Assembly (NCBI GenBank): GCA_946415755.1 | Contig: CAMKTS010000007.1 | Coordinates: forward strand, 39,459 to 103,458 | Direction of reading: 5' to 3' | Source of the DNA: an uncultured Prevotella sp. | GTDB lineage: Bacteria > Bacteroidota > Bacteroidia > Bacteroidales > Bacteroidaceae | DNA length: 64,000 bases | In this document: piece after piece, positions 28,620 through 37,260 of the stretch | How the letters are laid out: each line of letters begins with the position of its first letter | Numbering within the stretch: the stretch's first letter is position 1 | Made by a program: the position numbers and the translations under genes | Notes under the pieces: generated by a model | Told to the model about the DNA's origin: nothing | The model's input: the letters and a program-made list of their open reading frames with translations, nothing else | Database searches by the model: none

Positions 28620-31120
28620 TACGGGTTTTTGACATATTATTCTCTTCCATCGGACTGCTGATATTATCACCGGTTTTCCTGATTCTCTATATATTAATAA
28701 GGTTAGAGAGCAGAGGAGGAGGGTTTTATGTTCAAGAGCGCATCGGCAAAGACGGCGTACCGTTCGGACTCTACAAATTCAGGTCTATGCGTACCGGTTC
28801 CGACAAGAAAGGTCTGATTACCATCGGTGAACGCGACGACCGCATTACGCGACTGGGATACTTCATCCGTCGCTATAAGCTGGACGAGCTGCCCCAGCTA
28901 TGGAACGTGCTGAAGGGTGACATGAGTCTGGTAGGTCCCAGGCCGGAAGTCAGGAAATATGTGGACATGTACACCGAAGAGCAACGTGAGGTGTTGAGCG
29001 TCAAACCGGGCATCACCGACTATGCCTCTATAGAATATGTGAACGAGAACGAGATTCTGGGAAATGCCGCCGACCCTGACAAGGTATACATCGAGCAAGT
29101 GATGCCTGACAAAATCAAGCTTAACATGAAGTATATCAGGAACCAAAGCATCACGGAGTATTTCAAGATCATATTCCTTACCTTTGGCAGCATCGGCAAC
29201 CTGGGCACATTGAGGAAGATAGCCAACTGGTACTTCAACAAGAAGTCGCTGCCTTTCTGGTGCATCTTCCTAATGGACTGTGCCATTGTATTCCTTTCCT
29301 TCCTGTTATGCTACCAACAGATATACAGCGGAAAAGACACCCTATCGGTCATTGAGCACCTCACGGTCAACATCCTGTTCTACCTATTCTTCTATGCCAT
29401 CGGCTTCAAGATGTTCCGTACTTATTCGGGTATCTTGCGCTATTCGTCGTTCGTAGACCTGAAGAAGGTCGGATTTGCCATGCTGTTGGGAATGGCTCTC
29501 TCGCTATGTGCTGAATATCTGCTGTGTGGGTTCCCGATGCTCTCGTACATCTCCACCCTCTGCATCATCATTGCAACGGTGCTGGCAACTTGTTTGCTTT
29601 GGATGATACGTATTGCCGTGAAAAACATATACGACGTTTCGCTGGTGAGCATCGACTCAAAGTATGCCTATATCTACGGCGTGAAGAACGGTGGTATCGG
29701 AATAGCCAAGCACATCAGAAACGAGAAACCGACACGCTTCGACCTGAAAGGTTTCATTTCGGACGACAAGCAGGAAGAAGACAAGATACTGATGGGAGTC
29801 AGGGTGCATAAGCTGGACAAACGTCTGATACAGACCATGACAGAGGAAGGAATAGAGGCACTGATTGTCTCGCCAGCCCGTGCCGATGCTTTCCGCAATA
29901 ATGAAGAACTGCAAGACCAGCTGATGAAGGCCGGTATCCATATCTATATGACCCAACAAGCCAAGGAATGGGACGGCACCGACGAGTTGCAGACACCGCA
30001 GCTGAAGGAAATCAGTATTGAGGACTTGCTGCCGCGTGACGAGATACAGGTAGACATAGAGTCGCTGGCCAGCCATATCAAGGGCTATACCATTATGATT
30101 ACAGGTGCGGCAGGCAGCATCGGCAGCGAGATGGTGAGACAGATAGCACTGCTGGAACCCAAGGAACTGATACTGATAGACCAGGCAGAGACTCCTATGC
30201 ACGACATCAGGCTGATGCTGAAGAAGCACTGGCCAGGCATCAAGGCCCACACCATCGTGACCAGCATCTGTCAGCAAAAACAAATGGATGCCATCTTCCG
30301 CAAATACAAGCCGGAATACGTATTCCACGCAGCAGCTTACAAGCACGTGCCGATGATGGAGGACAACCCCAGTGAGAGTGTGTATAACAACATCTTCGGC
30401 ACAAAGGTGATAGCCGACCTGTCAGTCAAATACTTTGTCAAGAAGTTTGTCATGGTGTCGACCGACAAGGCCGTCAATCCTACCAATGTCATGGGTTGCT
30501 CGAAGCGCATCTGCGAAATCTACGTGCAGAGCCTGGACAAGGCCATCAAGGACGGCAGGGTGTTGGGCATCACGCAGTTTGTCACGACACGCTTCGGAAA
30601 CGTATTAGGTTCGAACGGCTCGGTCATCCCCCTGTTCAAGGAACAAATCAAGAACGGAGGCCCCGTCACCGTGACCGACCCCAACATCATCCGCTACTTC
30701 ATGCTGATACCAGAGGCCTGTAAATTGGTGCTCGAAGCGGGTACGAAAGGAAAAGGCGGCGAGATATTCGTCTTCGACATGGGCAAGCCCGTCAAGATTG
30801 CCGACTTGGCAAAAAGAATGATTATGCTGAGCGATGCACAGAACGTGAGCATTGAGTTTACCGGGTTGAGGCCTGGAGAGAAACTCTACGAAGAGGTGTT
30901 GAACGCGAAAGAGACCACCAAGCCGTCGTTCCACAAAAAGATACGTATAGCAACCGTGCGAGAATACGACTACCACCACGTATGCAGCGAAATTGACAGC
31001 CTGATATCCGTCAGCCAGCGCTTTAACGACATGCAGACTGTCAAGAAGATGAAAGAGATAGTGCCAGAATATATCAGTAACAATTCCATCTACTCAGCAT
31101 TGGATAAGCAGACGGTATGA
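28616..31120 (+). CDS. Bifunctional fusion: monotopic phosphoglycosyl transferase (PglC-like) + membrane NDP-sugar 4,6-dehydratase/epimerase (PglF/CapD/FlaA1-like)
   Basis: TTG start overlapping previous stop; N-term 'YVQERIGKDGVPFGLYKFRSMRTGSDKKG...DELPQLWNVLKGDMSLVGPRPE'; C-term Rossmann 'TIMITGAAGSIGSEMVRQI', 'VSTDKAVNPTNVMGCSKRICEIYV', 'VTTRFGNVLGSNGSVIPLF'. Confidence 0.93.
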   Translation: MIRVFDILFSSIGLLILSPVFLILYILIRLESRGGGFYVQERIGKDGVPFGLYKFRSMRTGSDKKGLITIGERDDRITRLGYFIRRYKLDELPQLWNVLKGDMSLVGPRPEVRKYVDMYTEEQREVLSVKPGITDYASIEYVNENEILGNAADPDKVYIEQVMPDKIKLNMKYIRNQSITEYFKIIFLTFGSIGNLGTLRKIANWYFNKKSLPFWCIFLMDCAIVFLSFLLCYQQIYSGKDTLSVIEHLTVNILFYLFFYAIGFKMFRTYSGILRYSSFVDLKKVGFAMLLGMALSLCAEYLLCGFPMLSYISTLCIIIATVLATCLLWMIRIAVKNIYDVSLVSIDSKYAYIYGVKNGGIGIAKHIRNEKPTRFDLKGFISDDKQEEDKILMGVRVHKLDKRLIQTMTEEGIEALIVSPARADAFRNNEELQDQLMKAGIHIYMTQQAKEWDGTDELQTPQLKEISIEDLLPRDEIQVDIESLASHIKGYTIMITGAAGSIGSEMVRQIALLEPKELILIDQAETPMHDIRLMLKKHWPGIKAHTIVTSICQQKQMDAIFRKYKPEYVFHAAAYKHVPMMEDNPSESVYNNIFGTKVIADLSVKYFVKKFVMVSTDKAVNPTNVMGCSKRICEIYVQSLDKAIKDGRVLGITQFVTTRFGNVLGSNGSVIPLFKEQIKNGGPVTVTDPNIIRYFMLIPEACKLVLEAGTKGKGGEIFVFDMGKPVKIADLAKRMIMLSDAQNVSIEFTGLRPGEKLYEEVLNAKETTKPSFHKKIRIATVREYDYHHVCSEIDSLISVSQRFNDMQTVKKMKEIVPEYISNNSIYSALDKQTV

Positions 31121-31710
31121 GAGGTTTTCCATTGGGCATGAAGAGACTATTTGACATACTGGCGGCTGTTGCAGGAATTGTATTGCTCGCTCCCGTTATC
31201 GCCATCATCTTCATTTGCCTGAAAGTCACTTACAGGGGGGGTGTCATCTTCAAACAGGAACGCATCGGCTACAAGGGAAGACCGTTTACCATCTACAAAT
31301 TCCGAACAATGGTGGAAAATAGCGAAGAAGAGGGAATGCCACAATTGGCAGAACCTAACGACGACCGACTCACCGGCATCGGAAAGGTGCTGCGCAATCA
31401 TCATCTTGACGAGCTGCCACAGCTATGGAATGTGCTGATAGGAGACATGTCGTTTGTTGGCTACCGGCCTGAAAGAAAATACTTTATAGAGAAAATCATG
31501 GAAATAAGGCCTGACTACCAACAGCTATACGCCATCCGTCCGGGCATTACCTCGATGGCTACTATCTATAATGGCTATACCAACAACATGGAGAAGATGA
31601 TCAGAAGGCTGGACATGGATCTGGACTATCTGCAGCATATCTCGTTGGCAACAGACTTGAAAATCCTCTTCGCCACGGCACTGAACATCTTGACAGGAAA
31701 GAAGATATAA
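31117..31710 (+). CDS. Sugar transferase (monotopic phosphoglycosyl transferase, PglC/WcaJ-C-term type)
   Basis: 'MKRLFDILAAVAGIVLLAPVIAII', 'FKQERIGYKGRPFTIYKFRTM', 'DELPQLWNVLIGDMSFVGYRPERK'. Confidence 0.92.
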   Translation: MRGFPLGMKRLFDILAAVAGIVLLAPVIAIIFICLKVTYRGGVIFKQERIGYKGRPFTIYKFRTMVENSEEEGMPQLAEPNDDRLTGIGKVLRNHHLDELPQLWNVLIGDMSFVGYRPERKYFIEKIMEIRPDYQQLYAIRPGITSMATIYNGYTNNMEKMIRRLDMDLDYLQHISLATDLKILFATALNILTGKKI

Positions 31711-31713
31711 GAG

Positions 31714-32160
31714 CTAATGTTTCCGGAAAACAAGCCGTAACTGATTGTCGGCAAGAATCATCTTGTCACTGTTAAGACTCAGAATCTGAAAAACATCGTC
31801 TAAGGAATTGATGCCAAGGGAGGCAATATCAGCAACATCAGTCACCTTGATATCGCCATTTGCACGGTCGTGTTTGTATGCATTAAAAACGCGCAAGGAA
31901 GTCTCGGTCTTCTCAAAATAGAAGAGATAGCCGTAATGCACCGGGTCGTTTTCATGGTCAACGGCCTCTATCAGATTAGCCTGGATGCCCCAGAATACCA
32001 GTCGCTCGGACATGTCGTACCATCCGCCAGTAGACAAGGTGTCAACCCTTATGAGATGCCAATAGCCGTCAAGGTCGCCATTATTGGAGCGATGCAACTC
32101 GCACGACGACATGCCACACAGACATACACCTATTATTATATATAAGAATCTACGCATCAT
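31714..32160 (-). CDS. Small secreted lipoprotein, lipocalin-like
   Basis: Lipobox 'CLCGMSSC'; 'DGYWHLIRVDTLSTGGWYDMSERLVFWGIQANLIEAVD'; translationally coupled to wzi. Confidence 0.6.
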   Translation of the reverse strand: MMRRFLYIIIGVCLCGMSSCELHRSNNGDLDGYWHLIRVDTLSTGGWYDMSERLVFWGIQANLIEAVDHENDPVHYGYLFYFEKTETSLRVFNAYKHDRANGDIKVTDVADIASLGINSLDDVFQILSLNSDKMILADNQLRLVFRKH

Positions 32161-33713
32161 TTCTGACTTTTCTTCTTTTTAAAACTCAACACTCCCTCTT
32201 TCCTAACAGTAAACTGACAACCATAATTATGTCCAAGAAGTTCTCCGAAGTCGGCTCCGAAGGCACCAGTAATGCTCCAGCCTTCCAGAACATGCTGGAA
32301 ACGGTAGGTAGTCTCCAGCAGGATGCTGCCATGCTCATGTTCCTTGGCAAAAGGACGTTTGTAGGTTCCAAGACTGCTCTGCCACGTACCCAGCAGACGG
32401 TAGTGAAAACCGGGAACCGGAGTGCCACTCAGTCCTAGGTGGACGGCAGCAAAGCGGTTGTTGTGAACATAGACCTCACCATCGGCATTATAGAGTGGCG
32501 AGGTGTAAAGCGGATTGCCCATCACCATGCCCCAGTGTTGCCAGCCTGTCAGCACATAGTGATTATAATAATCGTCAAGGCCACCGATATGGTCGGATAT
32601 CGAACGGGTATGGTCGTGATAGACTGCACCACTCTGGTACTTGGTATAAATGTACTCCAACACGATGTTTTCCAGATACTTGAACCGCTTCAGATTCAGC
32701 TCTATGCCACACATCATATCCTTCAGGTCATACAACAGATAGCGAGACTTTTTCTTCTTATTCCAGTCGGCACCCTCGCCATAGCCGTCATAGTCGAGAA
32801 GGAACATGGCAGAATGGTCTTCGAAGAAATGGTCGGCATACACGCCCAGCCTCCATGCGGGATAGTCGAAATTCAGCCTGGCCACCCAACTGCCGAGATT
32901 GTTTCCCTCCGTATTGCGGTATTGGTCTTCCACCTTCTCTCCACCACTAGGAATCAGCGCATGGATAAAAGAAGATAAGTTGGAAGCATTTTCGATCTTA
33001 ACAGTATGGTCACTATTATAAAAGTTATACGTCGTACCTCCAAACTGGCAGGCCATCTCCAAGCCCAGTTCCAGCGTGATGTTCTTCGGACCGATGCGCA
33101 GATAGCCGGCCTTGCTGTGGTAGAGGCCATGCTCCACATACTTGCTCCGGCGGGCGGTGAAGTCCTTCTGCCATTTGCCATCAGTCATCATGCCGTAGGC
33201 AAGATGGCCCTTGATGGCCAGCCAGCCCTTGGTGAGGGGCACCTTCCAGTAGTCGGGCAGTGCCAGGCGTATCTGCGGGATGGGACGTGCATTGATGCCG
33301 AAGGTTTGCGATCCGCTGCTCAAATGCTGGTTCTTCAGTTCCATGGGATACTCCTTGGCACCGACGGTCAGCACACCCTTCAACCAACGGACTTCGGCGT
33401 AGGCCTGATGGAGCACGAAATGACTGGTGAAGCCCATAGGAACGGCAACGTCAACACCGTAGCCGATACCCCAGCGACGCCCCTTGTCAGCTGAAAGAGG
33501 ACGCTCCACACTACCACGCAGGTAGCCATTGGAGGTCTTCAGCGAACTGAGTCCGTAACGGTTGGCATTAAGCCACAACGGAGTATGGTCACCGTTCGAC
33601 AGTGTGGCCTGCATCTCTACATGGTAGTGCAGACTGTCCAAGAGCGACCTTCTAGGCTGCGCACTCATCGCGAGACTGCAGCCAAGGGATAGCATCATGG
33701 CAAAATGCCTCAT
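32157..33713 (-). CDS. Capsule assembly Wzi-family outer membrane protein
   Basis: Start at MRHFAMMLSLG (33713); 'TPLWLNANRYGLSSL', 'VGAKEYPMELKNQHLSSGSQTFGINARPIPQIRLALPDYWKVP'. Confidence 0.88.
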   Translation of the reverse strand: MRHFAMMLSLGCSLAMSAQPRRSLLDSLHYHVEMQATLSNGDHTPLWLNANRYGLSSLKTSNGYLRGSVERPLSADKGRRWGIGYGVDVAVPMGFTSHFVLHQAYAEVRWLKGVLTVGAKEYPMELKNQHLSSGSQTFGINARPIPQIRLALPDYWKVPLTKGWLAIKGHLAYGMMTDGKWQKDFTARRSKYVEHGLYHSKAGYLRIGPKNITLELGLEMACQFGGTTYNFYNSDHTVKIENASNLSSFIHALIPSGGEKVEDQYRNTEGNNLGSWVARLNFDYPAWRLGVYADHFFEDHSAMFLLDYDGYGEGADWNKKKKSRYLLYDLKDMMCGIELNLKRFKYLENIVLEYIYTKYQSGAVYHDHTRSISDHIGGLDDYYNHYVLTGWQHWGMVMGNPLYTSPLYNADGEVYVHNNRFAAVHLGLSGTPVPGFHYRLLGTWQSSLGTYKRPFAKEHEHGSILLETTYRFQHVLEGWSITGAFGADFGELLGHNYGCQFTVRKEGVLSFKKKKSQK

Positions 33714-33723
33714 TTTCGGATGC

Positions 33724-33831
33724 AAAGGTACGAATAAGTGAGCGAAAATGCAAATAAATTTGCAATTTTCCGAGCGGCAGTACCTAAGAGCGAAGCTCAA
33801 AGGTACGAATAAGCGAGCAAAAATACAAATA
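33724..33831 (-). repeat. Tandemly duplicated promoter-containing segment upstream of wzi
   Basis: AAAGGTACGAATAAGTGAGCGAAAATGCAAATA (33724-33756) and AAAGGTACGAATAAGCGAGCAAAAATACAAATA (33799-33831); rc contains TACCTTT(G). Confidence 0.7.
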
Positions 33832-33962
33832 TCTAAATACTTTTTTAGGGAAATTCCCCTTAGTGTATAGGGAAAATCCTTTGTTTCCCACTTTATTTCT
33901 TCATAATTTTGCACCGAGAAACAAAGAAAAACGATGTCTAACAATTAAAAAAACATACGACG

Positions 33963-34949
33963 ATGAAGACCAAGAAGATGATGATAGCCCTGACAATGAT
34001 GCTGGCAATGGCTGCCACGGGTAATGCGATGAGCTATGAGCAGGCACGCAACGAGGCGCTCTTCCTAACGGACAAGATGGCCTACGAGCTGAATCTCACC
34101 GACGAGCAGTACGAGGCTGCCTATGAAATCAACCTCGACTACCTGATGGGGGTTACCAGCTACGATGATGTGTACGGCACCTACTGGGAGCGCCGCAACC
34201 TGGATCTCAGCTACGTGCTGCTGGACTGGCAGTGGAACGCCTTCTGTGCAGCATCCTATTTCTTCCGCCCGCTGTATTGGGCCGACGGGCTATGGCACTT
34301 TGCCGTTTACGGACGCTATCCGCACCGCGACTATTTCTACTTCGGACGACCCGTATTCTACGCCAGCTACCGGGGAGGCCATGCCTGGCATGCCGTAGGT
34401 GGACGAGGCTACTACTATGGCAGGCGTGACCACTTCCGCCCCATAAGAGGACGCGAACACTTCGGAATGCTAGACCGCTGGAATCGTGGCGACTTCCACC
34501 ACAGTCACAACCATCACGGCAGATTCGGCAATGTACATCGCGGTAATGGCGGCAGCAATGCCCACGGACGGTTCGGCAATGGCAACCGTATTGACCACAG
34601 CAACAGAGGAACAGTCGACCATGGCAACAGAGGAAACGCTGACAACAGTCATCTGGGAGGTGTCAGCAACCGCAATGGCCACAGCGGTTTCGGCGGTACG
34701 CGCAGCAGTTCAACCAGAACTACCGTAAACCATGGCTCATTGGGCAACAGCCGCAACAGCGGTTCGTTCGGTGGAAGCCGCAGCAGCAGCGGAGGTTCGT
34801 TCAGTGGAAGCCGCAGCAGCAACGGAGGTTCATTCAGCGGAGGCCGTAGTGGTAGAAACTTCGGCGGAGCTGCCAGGAGCGGAGGCAACTTCGGCGGAGC
34901 TGCCAGAAGCAACGGCGGTGGCAGCCACGGATTCGGCAGAAGCCGTTAA
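33963..34949 (+). CDS. Secreted protein with Gly/Ser/Asn/His/Arg-rich low-complexity C-terminus
   Basis: Signal peptide MKTKKMMIALTMMLAMAATGNA; globular N-half, tandem 'GSFGGSRSSSGGSFSGSRSSNGGSFSGGRSGRNFGGAARSGGNFGGAARS' tail. Confidence 0.75.
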   Translation: MKTKKMMIALTMMLAMAATGNAMSYEQARNEALFLTDKMAYELNLTDEQYEAAYEINLDYLMGVTSYDDVYGTYWERRNLDLSYVLLDWQWNAFCAASYFFRPLYWADGLWHFAVYGRYPHRDYFYFGRPVFYASYRGGHAWHAVGGRGYYYGRRDHFRPIRGREHFGMLDRWNRGDFHHSHNHHGRFGNVHRGNGGSNAHGRFGNGNRIDHSNRGTVDHGNRGNADNSHLGGVSNRNGHSGFGGTRSSSTRTTVNHGSLGNSRNSGSFGGSRSSSGGSFSGSRSSNGGSFSGGRSGRNFGGAARSGGNFGGAARSNGGGSHGFGRSR

Positions 34950-35447
34950 GACGCGTACCTCGGCATTCATCATCCGCTGTACTTCTCGCATCATACAACC
35001 GGCATAGACCGCAAGAACAGCTTTATTCAGGATACCATGTCCGACGGCCACTACCCGCTTGCCAGGGTATGTGGCCGTTAGATATTTCAGCAATTCACGG
35101 GCACGGCCAAGCAGCTTCTCTTCGCTCTCAATGTCGTCGGGCCACGGCTCACCACGCAGGTCGGGGATGAAGCGTCCTGTAAACGCCCCCCAGTCACGCT
35201 CCCTGAGCAAGGGAGTGGTCACCACAGGCAGATGATGGCTCGCGGCAATGATCTCTGCCGTCTGCACCGCCCGCCGCAGGTCACTGCTCACCACGGCATC
35301 CACCTGCTCCGAAGCCATACGGCGAGCTACCTGCCGGGCCTGTTCCCTACCCCGTTCGTTCAGTTCTCCCTGCGTCTGTCCTTGCATAATCTGCCTCACA
35401 TTGTCGTAGGTCTCACCATGCCGTATCAAGTATATCGTTGTCATCAT
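34830..35447 (-). CDS. Histidine phosphatase family protein (phosphoglycerate mutase-like)
   Basis: 'TTIYLIRHGETYDNVRQIMQGQTQGELNERGREQA', 'AVGHGILNKAVL'; tail runs antisense into the preceding gene. Confidence 0.85.
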   Translation of the reverse strand: MMTTIYLIRHGETYDNVRQIMQGQTQGELNERGREQARQVARRMASEQVDAVVSSDLRRAVQTAEIIAASHHLPVVTTPLLRERDWGAFTGRFIPDLRGEPWPDDIESEEKLLGRARELLKYLTATYPGKRVVAVGHGILNKAVLAVYAGCMMREVQRMMNAEVRVLTASAESVAATAVASGSSAEVASAPGSSAEVSTTTASAE

Positions 35448-35546
35448 TGGCATCTTTGTTGGCAAAGTTACAAATTTTTCACCGCAGATGATACGTATTA
35501 CACGGATTTTTTGTATTTTTGCAGCAAAATTCAAACTTTTACGACT

Positions 35547-36287
35547 ATGAAGATATTTCAGAGTTCCATTTTCCGAGGACTATGCGCCATCGTTGTTGGT
35601 GTACTGCTTATCAAGTTTCCACAAGACGGAGTTACATGGCTCACCGTAGCCATCGGCGCTATCTTCCTACTGTCGGGCGTGATAGCCTTCATTGCTTATA
35701 TCAGTGCCCGCAGACATGCCGGAGAATATACCATTACCGACCAGCAGGGGCGTATTATCAGCGGTTCACAGCCCACCTTCCCCATTGTCGGTGCAGGCAG
35801 CGTCATACTGGGTCTGACACTGGTTGTCACACCTGGCGTCTTCGTCAACGGACTGATGTATATCCTCAGCATCATTATGATACTGGGTGGCATTAACATG
35901 CTGATGAGTCTCATCTCGGCACGCCGTCTGGGACCAATTCCCTTTGCATTCTGGATAGCCCCGTCGCTCATCCTGCTCACTGGACTGTTTGTCATTCTGA
36001 AACCCATGGAGAGTGCTGAACTGCCACTGCTTATCCTGGGGTGGTGCTCGCTGCTCTTTGGAATGGCAGAGCTGATTAATGCCATCAAGATTTACACCAT
36101 TCACAAGGCTGCCGACCGCAGGGCCGAGGAGCTGGCACACCAGCGCGAAGCCGAGGAGTCGGGCATGGCCGAGGAAATCAGTTCAGAGACCAATACAGAA
36201 CCCGATGGCTCGACAGCCCTGGAAAACAAGGCCAGCACTACCACGCCTGACGAACCTGACGAATACGACGAATTCTCGGCAGACTAA
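35547..36287 (+). CDS. HdeD/DUF308-family membrane protein
   Basis: Start at MKIFQSSIFRGLCAIVVGVLLIKFP; repeated paired TM helices with 'G...L..GI..L'; acidic C-terminus; promoter TATTTTTG just upstream. Confidence 0.75.
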   Translation: MKIFQSSIFRGLCAIVVGVLLIKFPQDGVTWLTVAIGAIFLLSGVIAFIAYISARRHAGEYTITDQQGRIISGSQPTFPIVGAGSVILGLTLVVTPGVFVNGLMYILSIIMILGGINMLMSLISARRLGPIPFAFWIAPSLILLTGLFVILKPMESAELPLLILGWCSLLFGMAELINAIKIYTIHKAADRRAEELAHQREAEESGMAEEISSETNTEPDGSTALENKASTTTPDEPDEYDEFSAD

Positions 36288-36293
36288 ACATCT

Positions 36294-36330
36294 AAAGTGC
36301 ACAGCGGAACCGACCCTACTGTGCACTTTT
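36294..36330. repeat. REP hairpin, left copy
   Basis: AAAGTGCACAG-cggaaccgacccta-CTGTGCACTTT; perfect 11-bp stem. Confidence 0.85.
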
Positions 36331-37121
36331 TAGGCATTGCGGATGATGCCGAAGCTGATGCCCGTCAAACGACTTATCTGGCGGATGCTGCCACCATAGG
36401 TTTTCAATTGGCGGACAAACTCGTTGCGAGTTTCCCTGTCATAATGTTGGATACTTGATGCACTGGCACCTCCAGTAATTTCTGCCATATATTGGCGCAG
36501 TTTCTCGTCACTTACGCGTTGTTCCGTCTCATTGTTAAGATCAAGGATATTGAGTGCCTTGGGCAGAGGATCTTTAATCAGTTCCAGAAGTTCTTCCCTG
36601 CCTATGCGGTTAAGCACGTGTTGGGTAGTGCAAACTGGTACAGAACAAGCCTTCGTGTCGTCAAACTCACACCAGCTGCTCCATGTATATACGTCGACCG
36701 TTGTAACAATGCCTACAGCCACAGGATTTTGGTGAATATACCTCAGTAGTGTAACAAAGTAGGCCATATCGTTCACCGGCTCACTCTTGAAACGATCCTG
36801 AAATACCTGACCAGAATGCTCGTATTTGTTGTTGAAATACTGCGCATAAGAAATGGCAATGCTCTTGATGGGAGGCACAACGCCGTCTTCCCGTTCACGT
36901 ACCAGTAGGTGTACATGGTTCGACATCAGGCAGTAGGCATATATGATGATATGCGACGGTAGAGGCTTACCACTCTTATCCTCAGGGAATGCTTGCATAC
37001 GCAGCAGTTTCAAGAACTTCCAGTAGTCACCCCTGTCTTCAAAGATGTCTTGGTGATTGATACCGCGCATCATGACGTGGTATATACCGGTTCCGCTTTT
37101 CTCTCTTTGCTTTCTGGGCAT
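36330..37121 (-). mobile_element. REP-associated tyrosine transposase (RAYT, Y1/IS200-like)
   Basis: 'GTGIYHVMMRGINHQDIFED', HUH-type 'IIIYAYCLMSNHVHLLVRE', 'FQDRFKSEPVND..YFVTLLRYIHQNPVAVGI'; flanked by inverted REP hairpins. Confidence 0.92.
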
Positions 37122-37187
37122 ATATCAGTTTCCATTTTCACCGGCAAATGTACGAATAATTTTATTAACAGCAAAGAATAAAACGGG

Positions 37188-37222
37188 AAAAGTGCACAGT
37201 AGGGTCGGTTCCGCTATGCACT
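37188..37222. repeat. REP hairpin, right copy (inverted relative to left)
   Basis: AAAAGTGCACAG-tagggtcggttccg-CTATGCACT; 14-nt loop is the exact reverse complement of the left loop. Confidence 0.85.
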
Positions 37223-37260
37223 CGACGGAACGGCGGAACGACTCTCTGTTTGCAGGGAAG

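Noticed and set aside
33714-33944. N-terminal extension of the Wzi ORF
   Set aside because: It translates the duplicated promoter DNA; the signal peptide starts at 33713.
35232-35546. N-terminal extension of the DUF308 protein ORF
   Set aside because: Overlaps the antisense phosphatase; real start with promoter is ATG 35547.
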